NCBI RefSeq assembly: GCF_036884655.1 | Contig: NC_088330.1 | Coordinates: forward strand, 33,027,001-33,091,000 | DNA from: Musa acuminata AAA Group | Lineage: Eukaryota; Streptophyta; Magnoliopsida; Zingiberales; Musaceae | Reading direction: 5' to 3' | Length of the DNA stretch: 64,000 nt | Part shown: piece after piece, positions 12,654-24,369 of the stretch | Layout: each line of letters starts with the position of its first letter | Position numbering within the stretch: the first letter of the stretch is position 1 | Position numbers and translations under genes: made by a program | Notes under the pieces: generated by a model | What the model was told of the DNA's origin: nothing | What the model saw: the letters and a program-made list of their open reading frames with translations, nothing else | Database searches by the model: none

Positions 12654-13205
12654 CCGGGCTTATTGATGGGCATCACACGGCGACCATATGGAAAGAGGCG
12701 AGCGGGAGATGAGAGAGCGCCGGCATTCCCGTGATCCACAGCCCGTCAAACGATTCCCTTCCGAAGGACAAACATTACAAACAAGAAAGCAAAAAAGAGG
12801 TACAGAAGACAACGGGCACAGAAGACAACGGCTCGTTGCCGCTCTCACTCCACGACGGATGCCGCTTTCCGCTGCAGCTCGTCGGTGCGAGAGGCGATCG
12901 GACGAAGAAAATGCGAGACCAGAGCTTCCGGGAAATAGACTCGGTGACGAGCACACTAGGGTTTAGGTTTTTACGCGACCCACGAGCCTGCGGCGTGTAT
13001 GTACTTCTGTAATCGATTTAATGACGTGAATCGATTCTACCAATATTAGATATTATTTTTTTATTCAAACATGATGTTTAATATCTTTAGTAGTAATCGG
13101 GTCGGATACGAATCGACTTGGATCCGATCCATTCAATCTCTCCTATCTTGTTCTTGTGGCCACAGCATTTATCGGAGGCCATGAGCGTGTCCCCCGACCA
13201 GAACA
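12654..13205. promoter_or_regulatory. Shared divergent upstream region
   Basis: These 552 bases separate the start codons of two genes transcribed away from each other, both predicted to act in organelles. The left 300 bases are moderately GC-rich. The middle (13020-13080) is AT-rich. I see no clear TATA box for either direction, which fits a TATA-less bidirectional promoter, but this is inference from spacing alone. Confidence 0.4.
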
Positions 13206-15002
13206 ATGAGCACAGCCTTCACAGCCAGTCCCCTCTCTCCGGCCAAATCTAGACCAAATGAGGCCATCGCAAAGGAAACTCCACCACCATTCCCTTTCTC
13301 CCTACTCAGCAAGTGCACCTCCCTTCGACAACTCCAGCAACTCCACGCCCTTGCCATCAAATCCCGCCTCCAACACCATCCTCCCCTGCTCACTAAGCTC
13401 ATCACCTCGTGCCCTCCCTCCGCCATGGACTACGCCCGCCGCCTGTTCGACCAAATTCCCGACCCGGATGTCGTCCTCTTCAACACCCTGTCGCGTGGCT
13501 ACTCCCGTTCCGATGATCCCATTCAGTCCGTCGCAGTATTCGCCCGGATGCTCGACGCGGGTGTTGGCCCCGACGACTACTCTTTCCCGACCCTTCTCAA
13601 GGCGTGCGCGAGCGCGAAGGCCTCGGAGGAGGGGAGGCAAGCCCACGGCGCGGCCGTGAAGCTGGGGTTCGCTGACAACATCTATGTGCTCCCCACGCTT
13701 ATAAGCATGTACGCCGAGTGCGGCGAGCTTAATGTCGCCCGCGCTCTCTTTGCCAGGACGGACGGTCGATGCGTGGTTTCCTACAACTCCATGATCACGG
13801 CCTGCGTCCGGAGTAGCCGCCCCAGCGAGGCACTTGCCTTGTTCCGCGAGTTGCAAGCCAAGGGACTCGAGCCGACCGACGTCACGATGCTCAGTGTTCT
13901 CTCCTCCTGTGCCTTGCTGGGTGCGCTGGAACTGGGGAAGTGGATCCACGAGTACGTTAGAAAGAATGGATTTGGCTCGTTTGTGAAGGTCAATACAGCA
14001 TTGATCGACATGTATGCCAAGTGCGGGAGCCTGGAAGATGCCATCGGCGTGTTCGGTGACATGGGCTCGAAGGACACACAAGCTTGGTCGGCCATGATCG
14101 TAGCTTACGCGATTCATGGGCACGGGAGCAAAGCCATATCTCTGTTCGAGGAGATGCTGAAGGAGGGGATAAAGCCCGACGGCATTACATTTCTCGGCGT
14201 CCTGTATGCTTGTAGTCATTCAGGTAAGGTGGAGGAAGGGCTTGGCTACTTCCGTAGCATGAGGGGTCGCCACGGCGTGATCCCCGGCATCAAACACTAC
14301 GGCTGTGTGGTGGATCTGTTGGCTCGAGCTGGGCGACTCGACGAGGCTTTCGAGTTCATCGATGGTCTGCCGATGCAGCCCACGCCTATCCTGTGGCGAA
14401 CGTTGCTGTCCGCCTGCGGAGGCCATGGGGACGTCGACCTCGGCAAGCGGGCGTTCGAGAGGATACTGGAGCTAGACGACACTCATGGCGGCGACTACGT
14501 CATTATATCGAACATGTGTGCCTCGGATGGGAGATGGGAGGACGTGAACCGGATAAGGCAGCTGATGAGCGAGAGGGGGGCGGTGAAGGTGCCTGGCTGT
14601 AGCTCCATCGAGGTGGCCAACACGGTTCACGAGTTCTTCTCCGGCGACGGGAAGCACCCGCAGTCGGAAGCGGCACACAGGATGGTGGACGAAGTGGTGG
14701 AGCGATTGAAGTCGGTCGGCTACGTGCCCGACACTTCGCGAGTGTTTCATGTGGACATGGGGGAGGAGGAGAAGGAAGCGAGCCTCCGGTACCACAGCGA
14801 GAAGCTGGCGATCGCCTTCGGGCTCATAAACACTCCTCCCGGGACGACGCTCCGTGTAGTCAAGAACCTCCGCGTCTGCGGCGACTGCCATTCCATGGCT
14901 AAGATGGTGTCCATGGCGTTCGACAGGGAGATCGTTCTCCGAGATCTGAATCGTTTCCACCATTTCAAAGATGGATCGTGTTCCTGTGGAGATTTCTGGT
15001 GA
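13206..15002 (+). CDS. OTP85: PLS-class PPR-DYW RNA editing factor, OTP85-like
   Basis: This intronless gene encodes 598 residues. PPR proteins of this class bind one organelle RNA site and deaminate a cytidine to uridine. A short N-terminal leader precedes L/S/P repeats (about 75-400), E and E+ motifs (about 400-465), a PG box (VKVPGCSSIEV, 460-470) and a complete DYW deaminase domain. The zinc and catalytic signature is visible: H530-S-E532, then C558-x2-C561, RFHHF, and C592-x-C594. The chain ends in DFW instead of DYW. The spacing, repeat phrases (for example VLSSCALLGALELGKWIHEY) and DFW end agree with Arabidopsis OTP85 (At2g02980), which edits a site in plastid ndhD. Orthology is from recall of that sequence. 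The gene is markedly GC-richer than its flanks. A 305-residue antisense frame over it is a shadow. Confidence 0.93.
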   Translation: MSTAFTASPLSPAKSRPNEAIAKETPPPFPFSLLSKCTSLRQLQQLHALAIKSRLQHHPPLLTKLITSCPPSAMDYARRLFDQIPDPDVVLFNTLSRGYSRSDDPIQSVAVFARMLDAGVGPDDYSFPTLLKACASAKASEEGRQAHGAAVKLGFADNIYVLPTLISMYAECGELNVARALFARTDGRCVVSYNSMITACVRSSRPSEALALFRELQAKGLEPTDVTMLSVLSSCALLGALELGKWIHEYVRKNGFGSFVKVNTALIDMYAKCGSLEDAIGVFGDMGSKDTQAWSAMIVAYAIHGHGSKAISLFEEMLKEGIKPDGITFLGVLYACSHSGKVEEGLGYFRSMRGRHGVIPGIKHYGCVVDLLARAGRLDEAFEFIDGLPMQPTPILWRTLLSACGGHGDVDLGKRAFERILELDDTHGGDYVIISNMCASDGRWEDVNRIRQLMSERGAVKVPGCSSIEVANTVHEFFSGDGKHPQSEAAHRMVDEVVERLKSVGYVPDTSRVFHVDMGEEEKEASLRYHSEKLAIAFGLINTPPGTTLRVVKNLRVCGDCHSMAKMVSMAFDREIVLRDLNRFHHFKDGSCSCGDFW

Positions 15003-15631
15003 GCAAAAGAGGAAGCTGTGTAATCATCTGTTTGTGGCTCCAGTAGAGATGGATCTTTCACTCGCACTAAAAAGGAACGTTTTGAGTATACAGAGGTCGA
15101 CACTTATTTTATACGGACACAAGATTGATTATCTATTGATTAGAGTGGGGAGATACTACCAAGTGGCCAAAAAAAACACGCATAAGAACACGTAAGAAGA
15201 CTAAACAACTGGAAAGTCATTACGGGCATAGCAAACAATGTCGTACATGACAAACAGGACCCTAATGGAGCTACGTATTAAGAAAGGAGTGTATGGCAAT
15301 TATGACACAAATAAATAACTTAATCAAGCATCATTGTTGTTCGAATTATTTACAGGCCACACGTCCCCATTTGTCACAACTGGAACTCAACTAAAATGCA
15401 TGGGATACTAGTTTCTACACTATCCTTCTGAAGACTCGTGACTTCAAGCCTGTAAACAAGTCAAAGACAGAGTCCAAGGGAAAAAGTTATTCGAGGAAAT
15501 CAAGGAAAATTTTGTAAAGCAAATGATTGATTTTGTGTGGTCACACGTGCTAAAGGATCCAAGTATTTATGCAACTTGACCTTAAAAAAACAAAGCAAAA
15601 GAAAAGATGGTAAATACTTGCATTCAGGGAA
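15003..15631. other. Convergent intergenic region
   Basis: This stretch lies between the ends of the editing-factor gene and the tetraspanin gene. It should hold both 3' UTRs. No conserved coding sequence was recognised. A possible alternative last exon of the tetraspanin near 15428-15460 is too weak to call. Confidence 0.4.
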
Positions 15632-18600
15632 TCACTTTCGGCATTGAACACTAGGATCACCAACATATTGTGTATGTTGAACCTGGTTCCGTAAGAGAGG
15701 AAGCCTTGCAGATAAATATTCATCATCGCTATCGTAGCAGTTCCCATGGTATGGACCAAGAGCCCTGAGAATCATGGCCACAAAGAGAGACATTGCCTGG
15801 CATCACATGGAAAAAGGCTTTGTAATTAGAACAAATGAAAATAAGAAAATATATGGCTACTCCAAATTCATGGTGGAAAAATATCGACATGCAGTGGAGG
15901 TATCATATAAAAAAAAGCTGGCAGTTCAAGTGGGAAGACATGAGGTACCGCAAGTGCCCCTGGAATATTATTGAACACGATTTTGGTAAATGGTAATGGA
16001 AAAGAAAAGAAAAAGAACTTCCACAATGAATATCTCAGAAAATAGAACGATATGATACACGTATATATGCATAGCTGAAAAAGACTGGTTATCGAATTTT
16101 AAGTATACCCATAAGGCAATTATTTTGCAGTCTTTGAAATCTTGTATGAGAAGATTGATCAACGTGCTCCTGCTGTCTGTGATCATGTCATCAGTACATA
16201 TATGCTGTTAACGAGAGCCTTTTAAGTTTAATCTAAATTGTTGAATCCAACTTAAAAGAAAAAATATTGAATAACATATCAAGAAAATGGATTATATACA
16301 TGGTTCCCAGCTACTAAATTGTAGATCTAACCATGGCTTCTAGTTTCAGCCGAAACCATGTATTTCAGCAGCACTGTTGGTCACTTTTCTATTGGTTCCA
16401 CCAAAACTAAAGTAGGTAGATTTTCAGTAGGTTATGGTACAGTTTTATTGGTTTCCATGATTTCCCACTTGTTTATTTCTATAAGTAATGGATTTTAATT
16501 GACTTAATGTTCATACAGACCTTTTCTAATTCCAAATCTCAGCTCCTTTTACAAATTCTGCTCCAACTTGCTGTCCAACTGCATATTTGAATGTGTTCCT
16601 ACACAATCAGGCTTTAAGTTCATTTACACAAAATAATGAATCACTCAGGTTACAATAATTTTTGGCTCATTTTTGACAGGTTCCGTCCATACATGTCCAA
16701 AAATCTATATTTGAGTGAATAGATTAAATTTTAAAGATATAATATTCATTAATTTTCTGCAGCATGGCCTAATAATAAAAGTGAGTCATCATAGACAATA
16801 ATTAATTGATCTTCATATTGTGGCCGGTCCATGAGGCACTAGCCAATGCAGGGTCTCGGTAGCCTATGCCAATATATGCAGAGACAAACTTAAATATAGT
16901 TGGGATGCTTAGAAAATATGATTAAATGAGATACCAGCAACAGTGCATTTCAATTTCATTTGAATTGTATGAAAAGCATACCTGTGCAACCACAATAACC
17001 AAACCTATCCATTTGCACAACTCAAAGTTTGATCTGATGAAATCCTTTAACCCATTAAATCTCCCAGTTGTATCCTCTGGAAAATCCTGTTGAATGATCA
17101 TTATCATATAGAAACATTATGTTAACAGTGCTAACCAAAATGGCCATATAAAGGAAAGCTTGACGGTGGCACCTCTTCCCAATCTCTGTTCAGAATTACA
17201 TCTGCAGTTATTGCAGCCTCCAGTATGACAAGCAAGAAAACTAAAACCATATACTGTAACCATTTAAGGATAACAAAGAACTCACACATTTAAATCATAA
17301 TCAATTGAAAATTATTCTTGGGAAAATTGCACTATAAATTAATGCTTAATTCATTCCTGTGGAAAAGAATACCCTAACTACAAATAAGAATTATTATTAA
17401 TAGTGACTGAAGGTATGCTTATGCATTTCGATTTGTTTTTATCTTTGAGGAGATGAGTATTCAAGTAGGGTCGTCAGTTTGGAAGCAACCGGAGACATAT
17501 GGCCAATTATGGTTTAAAGCAAACCTTGTTACATAGGAGACAATTATATAACAAAGTGCATTTCCTGCTGATAACACTGAAACAAATGTACAAACAAACC
17601 CAAAGACATCAAGTTTTTGGTCCAGCAACCCTTTTCTAGATACCAATAGAACTATAAGAATTTCCAGGATCTACCTCCTAATAGACATAAATGTGCAATA
17701 TCAAGTGAAAAAGAGAGCATTTAAACCAGAATGGACCATTCTAATTTCCGTTCTTTTGAAATATATCATATAAGAAGAATGCAAAACAAGTTCCAGACAG
17801 AAGCTACTTAATTAAAGTATCTGCGATTTCAATTCAACAATTTCATATCAAAGGCATACAACAAATGAATTTCTACAAATTATCACCAATTTATGTTCTT
17901 TTCAATCACCAAATTAGATTGGAGTTCAAATTGTATATGGATGTTTAAAGTTGCATTCAACACTGTTCAGAAACAAAAAAAACATAGTCTACTAAAGATA
18001 TTTGCAACCTATAGGTGCTTTATATTGAGGAAGACTGCACCCAAATCTCATTAAGTGCTGAGTATCTAACAGCTACTATATAGTTTGAGGCATTAAAACA
18101 ACCTTTATTCAGTAAAAGCACATATAACAGTCCACTAGTTTCATATTATATATCTACATTTAGAGATACTATGCTATACGCTGCTAGGCAACCAAGAATT
18201 ACTAGTGACTGTGGCTTCAAGCTTAAAATTGTACCGATATTATTTTTTTATTTTAAAAGTAGGATACACAAGAAAGGCAATGACCATTAGCTGTTTCCGC
18301 GGCAATATGACCAGAAAATGCTATCAAGCAAAAAGAAACTCCTAGTCCAAGAGAAGTGTATATGAACCTGCATGTGCGTTAGAAACATATTAGATAATCA
18401 ATATATAAACAATTAAAACAAATTACTGAATCTTAATGACACATGCGATTATCAAGTGAATATTTAAGTATTGGCTGATAAAAAGTCTTCCTCATTTAGA
18501 ATTTCTAGATAGTGATGTTTGAAATCAGATACTCACTAGTTAGATGACATACGGTGAGGAGCTATTAGATCATTTTGTTTTCTCATCTTCCATAAATCTA

Positions 18601-19339
18601 TCTAACTCAAAGACACACGTAGCATATTATAAGTGAACAATCCCACTCATATTTCCAATAAGCATTACGCTTAATAACATCTTCCTATTTCATCTCTCTG
18701 ATAAACTTTAAAGGGATCACACAGAGCATTGGAAAGAAAGAAAGAAAGAAAAAATGATCCAATGTTTTAAAGAATTAAAGGACAAAGGTTAATTCTCTTA
18801 AACCCAAAAAAATAGTTGTTTTTCATCAGATAAACAACCTTTCGCCGAACAAAAGGACCCCACAAGTTTTTCGTAGGTGATGAAATCGATAAAAGCATAA
18901 AGAGTCACAGCGTGGCCCTTATGAAACAAAGGAAGACCCAACTCAAATCCTCAATCGTTCAGTAGATCACAAACCCCAAAAAAAAAATTTCTTGAAATAA
19001 AAATCAATTTCCAATTGATTATCAGGCATCTAACCAAGAAATCTTAGAGAAAGTCCGACAAAACCTAAGAACCCCCCTCATAGAGATCAAGCATCTTTCT
19101 TTTATTCAATCCAAGAAATCTGGATGGCAAGAATCGAACCTTTTCCACAGGAAACTAAAAAGAAGTAGAAGATGGGGAGGAACAAACCACGAGTCGGCGG
19201 TGGGGAAGGCATGGGCTTGCCGGTACCAGACCCTGATCACCCAAAGGGAATAGAGGATCAACCCTACCCCAACAAATCCCGCCACCGAGTTCACCAGCTT
19301 CAGCGCCGACTGCAGGCAGCTCCGGATCATCCTCCCCAT
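15632..19339 (-). CDS. Tetraspanin, TET18/19 (TOM2A-like) type
   Basis: Exons 19188-19339, 18268-18367, 17173-17253, 16982-17086 and 15632-15796 join in phase into 200 residues. Four membrane segments are visible: [60 protein letters not shown]; and [19 protein letters not shown]. The larger extracellular loop lies between segments three and four and contains [16 protein letters not shown] and FELCKWIG. The cytosolic tail has CYDSDDEY. This layout matches the small plant tetraspanins related to TOM2A rather than the TET1-17 group, because the loop is short. Such proteins organise membrane microdomains at endomembranes and the plasma membrane. The ATG at 19339 is the only one at the conserved [10 protein letters not shown] start. 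The C-terminus ends abruptly at a TGA after [11 protein letters not shown], and family-like sequence continues in another frame, so the last exon may be shifted or misspliced here. Confidence 0.9.
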
Positions 19340-19492
19340 CTCCTCAACCGTCAATTCTGTCCGACCCTATCGGGAACGATGCGGAATTGACGAAGACAAA
19401 GAACAAAAGATGGAATCGTGTTGGGTGTCGGCTTCGGTTACCTTCGTACCCAAGCCATCAATGATTTGTGCTGTATTCTCTTAAACAAATAT

Positions 19493-19630
19493 CTATAATA
19501 TAATATATATACTTCCAAAGCCAGTGAATTAATATAATATATATATATATACATATATATACACACATATATATTTGTTGCGTATATATATATATGTATA
19601 TACACAATTTATATATATATACACACACAA
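19493..19630. repeat. Compound TA/CA microsatellite
   Basis: Several tracts of TATA dinucleotides are interleaved with ACACAC and short unique segments, about 150 bases upstream of the tetraspanin start codon. Confidence 0.8.
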
Positions 19631-20550
19631 CAAATTAATTAAAATCCTTTAAAAAATCTAAAAATTATTTTTTAAAATACTTAATTTTGTATATTCTAAT
19701 ACAGATAAATATACTTGAATTATAATCTGAATTTATTAACTAAGATAGGGGCAGTGATATATGTACAAATTTTTAATATTTAGTATGTATACATATTATG
19801 AAAAAATAGTGGTTTATGTAATCGTTATCATAAATCTATGAGAAGTGATTTTGTTCCTACCAAACATATTTTGCTATGCCAACCTCTTTGTTAAATTTGT
19901 GAGGGAAGCGCATGAATGCGGAAAAAAATTGAAGTTCTTCGTTGCTCATAATGATATCCTATACGTTGGCGTGATGCTTATTTATAAGAAAACAGAAAAG
20001 ATATTTTAAATCTAAAGCTTAATATTTTTATAGATAGCTTGGAATACAAATTGATTTATGATGAATTAACAATCTGACTTGTCTTGCAAATCAATTGATG
20101 ATGAATGAGAATTTTCATTGTCAAATGTTCTTGTGTTCTTTTGGTGGGGAACTTTCATTTAGTGTTTGAAATTAGTGGATGGAGGAGTTAGATAGGAAGG
20201 CAACTCATAGTTACCATTTAGAAAGTTTTAAATGAAATAATAGCTTGGAATTATGCAAACTAGTGATGCAATGTAGTTACTACATTATAATTATTCTATA
20301 CAACACTTGGTAGGACCACATTTCCCACATTGTCACTACATTAAAAATAACAATGTACTTCTATCTTTGTTACTTTCCTTTTTTTGTTCCCTATAGATAT
20401 CAACATCAATTGTGAACTGTCCAACTCCTAGAACTGTCATCATGCATTCTTAATCTTCCCTTACAACATTACACATCGAAAGAGTGGGCCATTCAACTAG
20501 GACTACAACTAAGTCCATGTAAGTTTGGGCTTTTCAGACATTGTTTAGAC

Positions 20551-20814
20551 CAAGATTCGCTGTACTGTACCGTATCGACGTTTCGATCCGGGCTTAATAC
20601 GGTATGGTTACCGGTGTACCAAGTGATATATCAGGGCGTACCAAGCGATACGCCCTGATGTACTGAATATTTTTTTATTTTTTCCATACTGTAGCAATGC
20701 TACAGTCTAGTACTGTAGCACTATAACAATACCGGACGATCCGCGTACCGATGACCTATCGGACCGGTACATACCGCCCGATACGAGCGGTACACTTCGA
20801 TACCACAGACCTTG
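20551..20814. mobile_element. MITE, hAT-like (8-bp target duplication), copy 2
   Basis: This 264-bp element is bounded by the perfect 8-bp direct repeat GTTTAGAC (20543-20550 and 20815-20822). The left end reads CAAGATTCGCTGTACTGTACC. The right end in reverse complement reads CAAGGTCTGTGGTATCG, so the ends are imperfect inverted repeats shared with the copy at 4276. The interior has CGGTAC-rich blocks and a hairpin CTGTAGCAATGCTACAG (8-bp arms, one-base loop) around 20687-20703. No coding capacity is present. Confidence 0.8.
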
Positions 20815-21376
20815 GTTTAGACACACTATATATGTAGCTTGGTGCCATGCCTATTCCAAATGGTGGCCTTATTATTACTTGGCTTCATAAAAAAATGTGT
20901 ACATGTAGTCCTCCCCAACTGCACTCTGTTGGAGCCTCATACATTGGGCTGTCTTGAAACCCATAAAATCTTCAATTGTTGCACTTAGACATTAGGCTGC
21001 CCCCGGTTGAAACATCTGTTAAAAAGTTGCATTCATCACCAATCAATTTCTTATGTTAATGGAAATACATCATCCATCATTTGAACACACTTTCACACAT
21101 TGTGCCACTAATGCTAGGAACATGTCCCTAGAGCTTCATATCCTCTAGGGAATATGGTGGTCAGAGATGCTTCAAAACAACATTCTCATGCTCTTCTTTT
21201 AACCCCAAAAGTCTGGACCAAATTATGCATGAGAAAGTTTACTGGTGGTGATTATGATAATGCCATAGCTGAAACACAACTATAAAAGGTTTATGAAGAA
21301 ACAGAATCCAGCAATAGGGATCAAGAAAGATAATCTCACCTTCCATAAAGAGAGGAGACAGCAATACAAGCACTTG

Positions 21377-24369
21377 TTATGAATGAGACGGAGAATGCTT
21401 GCTTGCACTGTCCAGAATCTTCTTTGTCTCTTCATTTTCTTTAATTCCATCAGATTTCATTCTCTGCATAAGTTCACTCACCTCCTTCCCTTCTCTAATA
21501 TAGGTCTTAATTAAAGTGTGATACATGTCTCTATCTATTGGCATTGCAAATTTTAGTAGTTGGATGAAAGTCTCTACATCCTTGCTTTGACTGTTGTCAC
21601 CAAGATAATGCAAGATGCTTTTGACAATAGTTGGATTTGGTTCCCAGCCTGCACTTGAAATATAAACACAAAGAGCATTTTTCATAAGTTCATATGCCTT
21701 ATCCATCATGTCCTTTTCTGCATAACCTGTAGCCACAATCCCCCAGCTGCTTGCTGCAGGAGTTTTACCTTTCTTCAAGAAGTCATCGAGCATGGCCTCA
21801 GCCTTTTCTAGCAACCCCATTTTTTTGTAACCAACTAGAAGAACATTTGGGACACGCCAATCTAATGCATTCCCACTTGATTCCCATTCTTTCATCAAAA
21901 CTTCTGCTTCTTCCACCTCCCCAAGCTTTACCAGTCCTCCAAGCATAGTGGTGTAATCTTTGTTGATAAACTTCTTACAGTTCACTTTCTGAAGTTCCCA
22001 TAACCTCTGCATCTCAGATTTGTTTCCAAGTTGGCTGTAGAGGGAGATAAGATGATTGTAGCCGAGTGCATTCCTTTTATCAAGTTTCTCTTCTGCTTTT
22101 TTTAGTGCAGACGAAGCCTTGTCGGTGATACTTGCTTTTATGTAGATGTTTGCAACCACCGAATAGGTGTTCCAATCGACAACAATTTGTGGCTGGTGCT
22201 CCATCTCCTCTAGGATCATCTCCATGCCATTAATATCAGACATTGTACCATAAGAATTGATGCAAATCCTGTAGCTGAAATTATCAGGTAGGACACCATT
22301 AGTTTTCATATCTTCTAGCACTGAGGGAACCTTTTCATGCTGGCCAGTATTTGTGTACAGGCACATGATGTCATTATATGGCAAAGGAGAGGATACTAAT
22401 CCAAGTTCCTTCATCTTCTGAATATGTGACAAAGATTTCTCTACCAGCCGTTCTCTCACATAACAGTTCAAGAGTGCCCCATAGGTTTTTTCATTTTTGT
22501 CATTTTCACGCATGTTATTAAAGTAGCTTTCAGCAGATGAGAGTCCATGGACTTGACCAATTAGATCCAAATGCACAGCATGGTCACTGGACATGAACTG
22601 TATTTTCTGCTTGCCTTTCATCCACTCAGAAACCTGCAAACATGCAGCATTGCTGCAACTTTTGAGTACATGGAGAAAATGCCAACATATTTCTGGGCCT
22701 ATGAAAGAATGATAATCTAGAAAACTAATAAACATGCTTATTTTTCTAACGGCACAATAAATATCATAACAAAAAAAATAACTAGTTTGTCTCTGTGAAA
22801 TAAAGAATACTCCATAATCAAATGTATATATTATACTATTTTATAGTTGATAAGCAATTTGGTGGCAAATACAATCACTTAGCTAGGATTGCAGCAAATT
22901 CTTGATTGAAGGATCACTCACCTATTTGCACAGAACAGAATTCTTACTCCAAGTGCATATTACCTTTACACTCTTAATCATCTTGCAAACTTGCCATATG
23001 TTCCACCATAGGTCTATCTGGTTAGTCTTCTATGCTCGATATTAGGATTCATTCAACAAGGTAACATCTAGCATTTGTATCATCCCAGTTAGTTCTACTG
23101 CTGAAAAACACAAAATTGCATGATCTTGTAGTCCTCCACAGTTGTCAAATAACCTAACTTTTTCTTGCATATGTTATCATTCAAATTTGAAAGAAACAAT
23201 ATAATCTCTCTTCGAAACCCTGAACCACCTTTGATGAAGAATCAAAATTTGGTGGATACCCTTGATCATCCAATCTTTCCAGGAGCTGATATTTTATACT
23301 TTTTCTTTTTGCTTGTCTGTCAATTAAGGGTTATGCCCTTTCAATTTAACATCTAATGTTCCAGTTTCCAATGCACAAACACCTGTTTCTACTCCTTTGC
23401 TCAACTGGCTTTCCATCATCAATTCATTTACCACATTTTCGCTACCTATATAATATCTCATTATCACTATGCAATCATATAATTTAGTTTACACATCAAC
23501 CGCTTGTGCTAATTATCCTTATAGCCGCTTTTGGATACTGTCTGTCAACAATTACAACAAATGTAATAAATCTAGGATAAAATAATACCATATCAAGAGA
23601 CAACTTTCATGTATTATCAAACAAGTAATTTTTACACCTCCAAGACTAAAGCTTTGTTACCACTACAATACTTGGAAACTGAACAACTAGATGAGAATGC
23701 TAAGGCCATTTTCAGCGAATCTCGCGATTATAGCTGCATCTGTTTGATAGTGAGCAGAATACATCCCATCTCGTTTCTTACAAAACCCTACATAATCGAG
23801 TGTCCTTTAAGCATAAATCTTTAAGAAAACGAACTAAAGTTCCATATCAAACTATTTTCAACAGAAAAGGAACCGTCACAATAACTAGACAGCACGCAAA
23901 AGAAACCATAGAAATCCTCAAAACCTTTTATTTAAAGCTAACATTTGCTTTCATCAGTTTCAAGTTCCAACTTCAGTCAAGTGCACGAACATAAAATCTT
24001 TTCTGTTCATAAACAATAAGGAAACATCTCTAAGAGGAAAATCCACAAACGGTTACAGGGCAGGAAACGAGAGACACGAACCTCAAGAGCCTGCTTGTAC
24101 CTACGACGCTTGCGAAGCTCTCGTATCACGTGCTGCAGCTCGACGAGGCGGACGCGGTGGCCCCTCGCGACCCAGCGGTCGAGCTCCGGCTCGAGGCTGA
24201 CGCTGGGGAGGCCTAGCGGCCATATCATGGACTGCAGCGTCGTTCGAGGAGCTCTCGCGGTGCAGAAATGCCTGCTTGACCCAGCGGCGAGCGGCGATCC
24301 TGAGCACCGCAGACGGATTTGGAGGGCTCTTCTCAGGAGACGAGCAACGGAGAAGACAGTCGAACCCAT
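21377..24369 (-). CDS. P-class pentatricopeptide repeat protein, mitochondrial (At2g20710-like)
   Basis: Two exons (24082-24369 and 21377-22633) separated by a 1.45-kb intron encode 514 residues. The first exon gives an Arg-rich, acid-poor leader (SVARLLRRALQIRLRCSG) expected of a mitochondrial presequence, then the ELQHVIRELRKRRRYKQALE segment that begins this family's repeat region. The second exon continues with VSEWM and about ten degenerate PPR motifs, for example TYGALLNCYVRERLVEKSL and SWGIVATGYAEKDMMDKAYE. No E or DYW domain follows, so it is a P-class protein, likely involved in stability, splicing or translation of a mitochondrial transcript. The target cannot be predicted here. The ATG at 24369 is the only in-frame one near the leader. 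Resemblance to Arabidopsis At2g20710 is from memory. Confidence 0.86.

Larger units (their letters stand above)
19340..21376. other. Intergenic region between tetraspanin and PPR gene
   Basis: The region is AT-rich with an AT/AC microsatellite at its left and a MITE at 20551-20814. Bases 20820-21370 contain no recognisable gene and should include the 3' UTR of the PPR gene. Confidence 0.5.

Noticed and set aside
13302..14219. 305-codon open frame antisense to the editing-factor gene
   Set aside because: It lies entirely inside the GC-rich PPR coding region in a shadow frame and has no domain; high GC codons create such frames.
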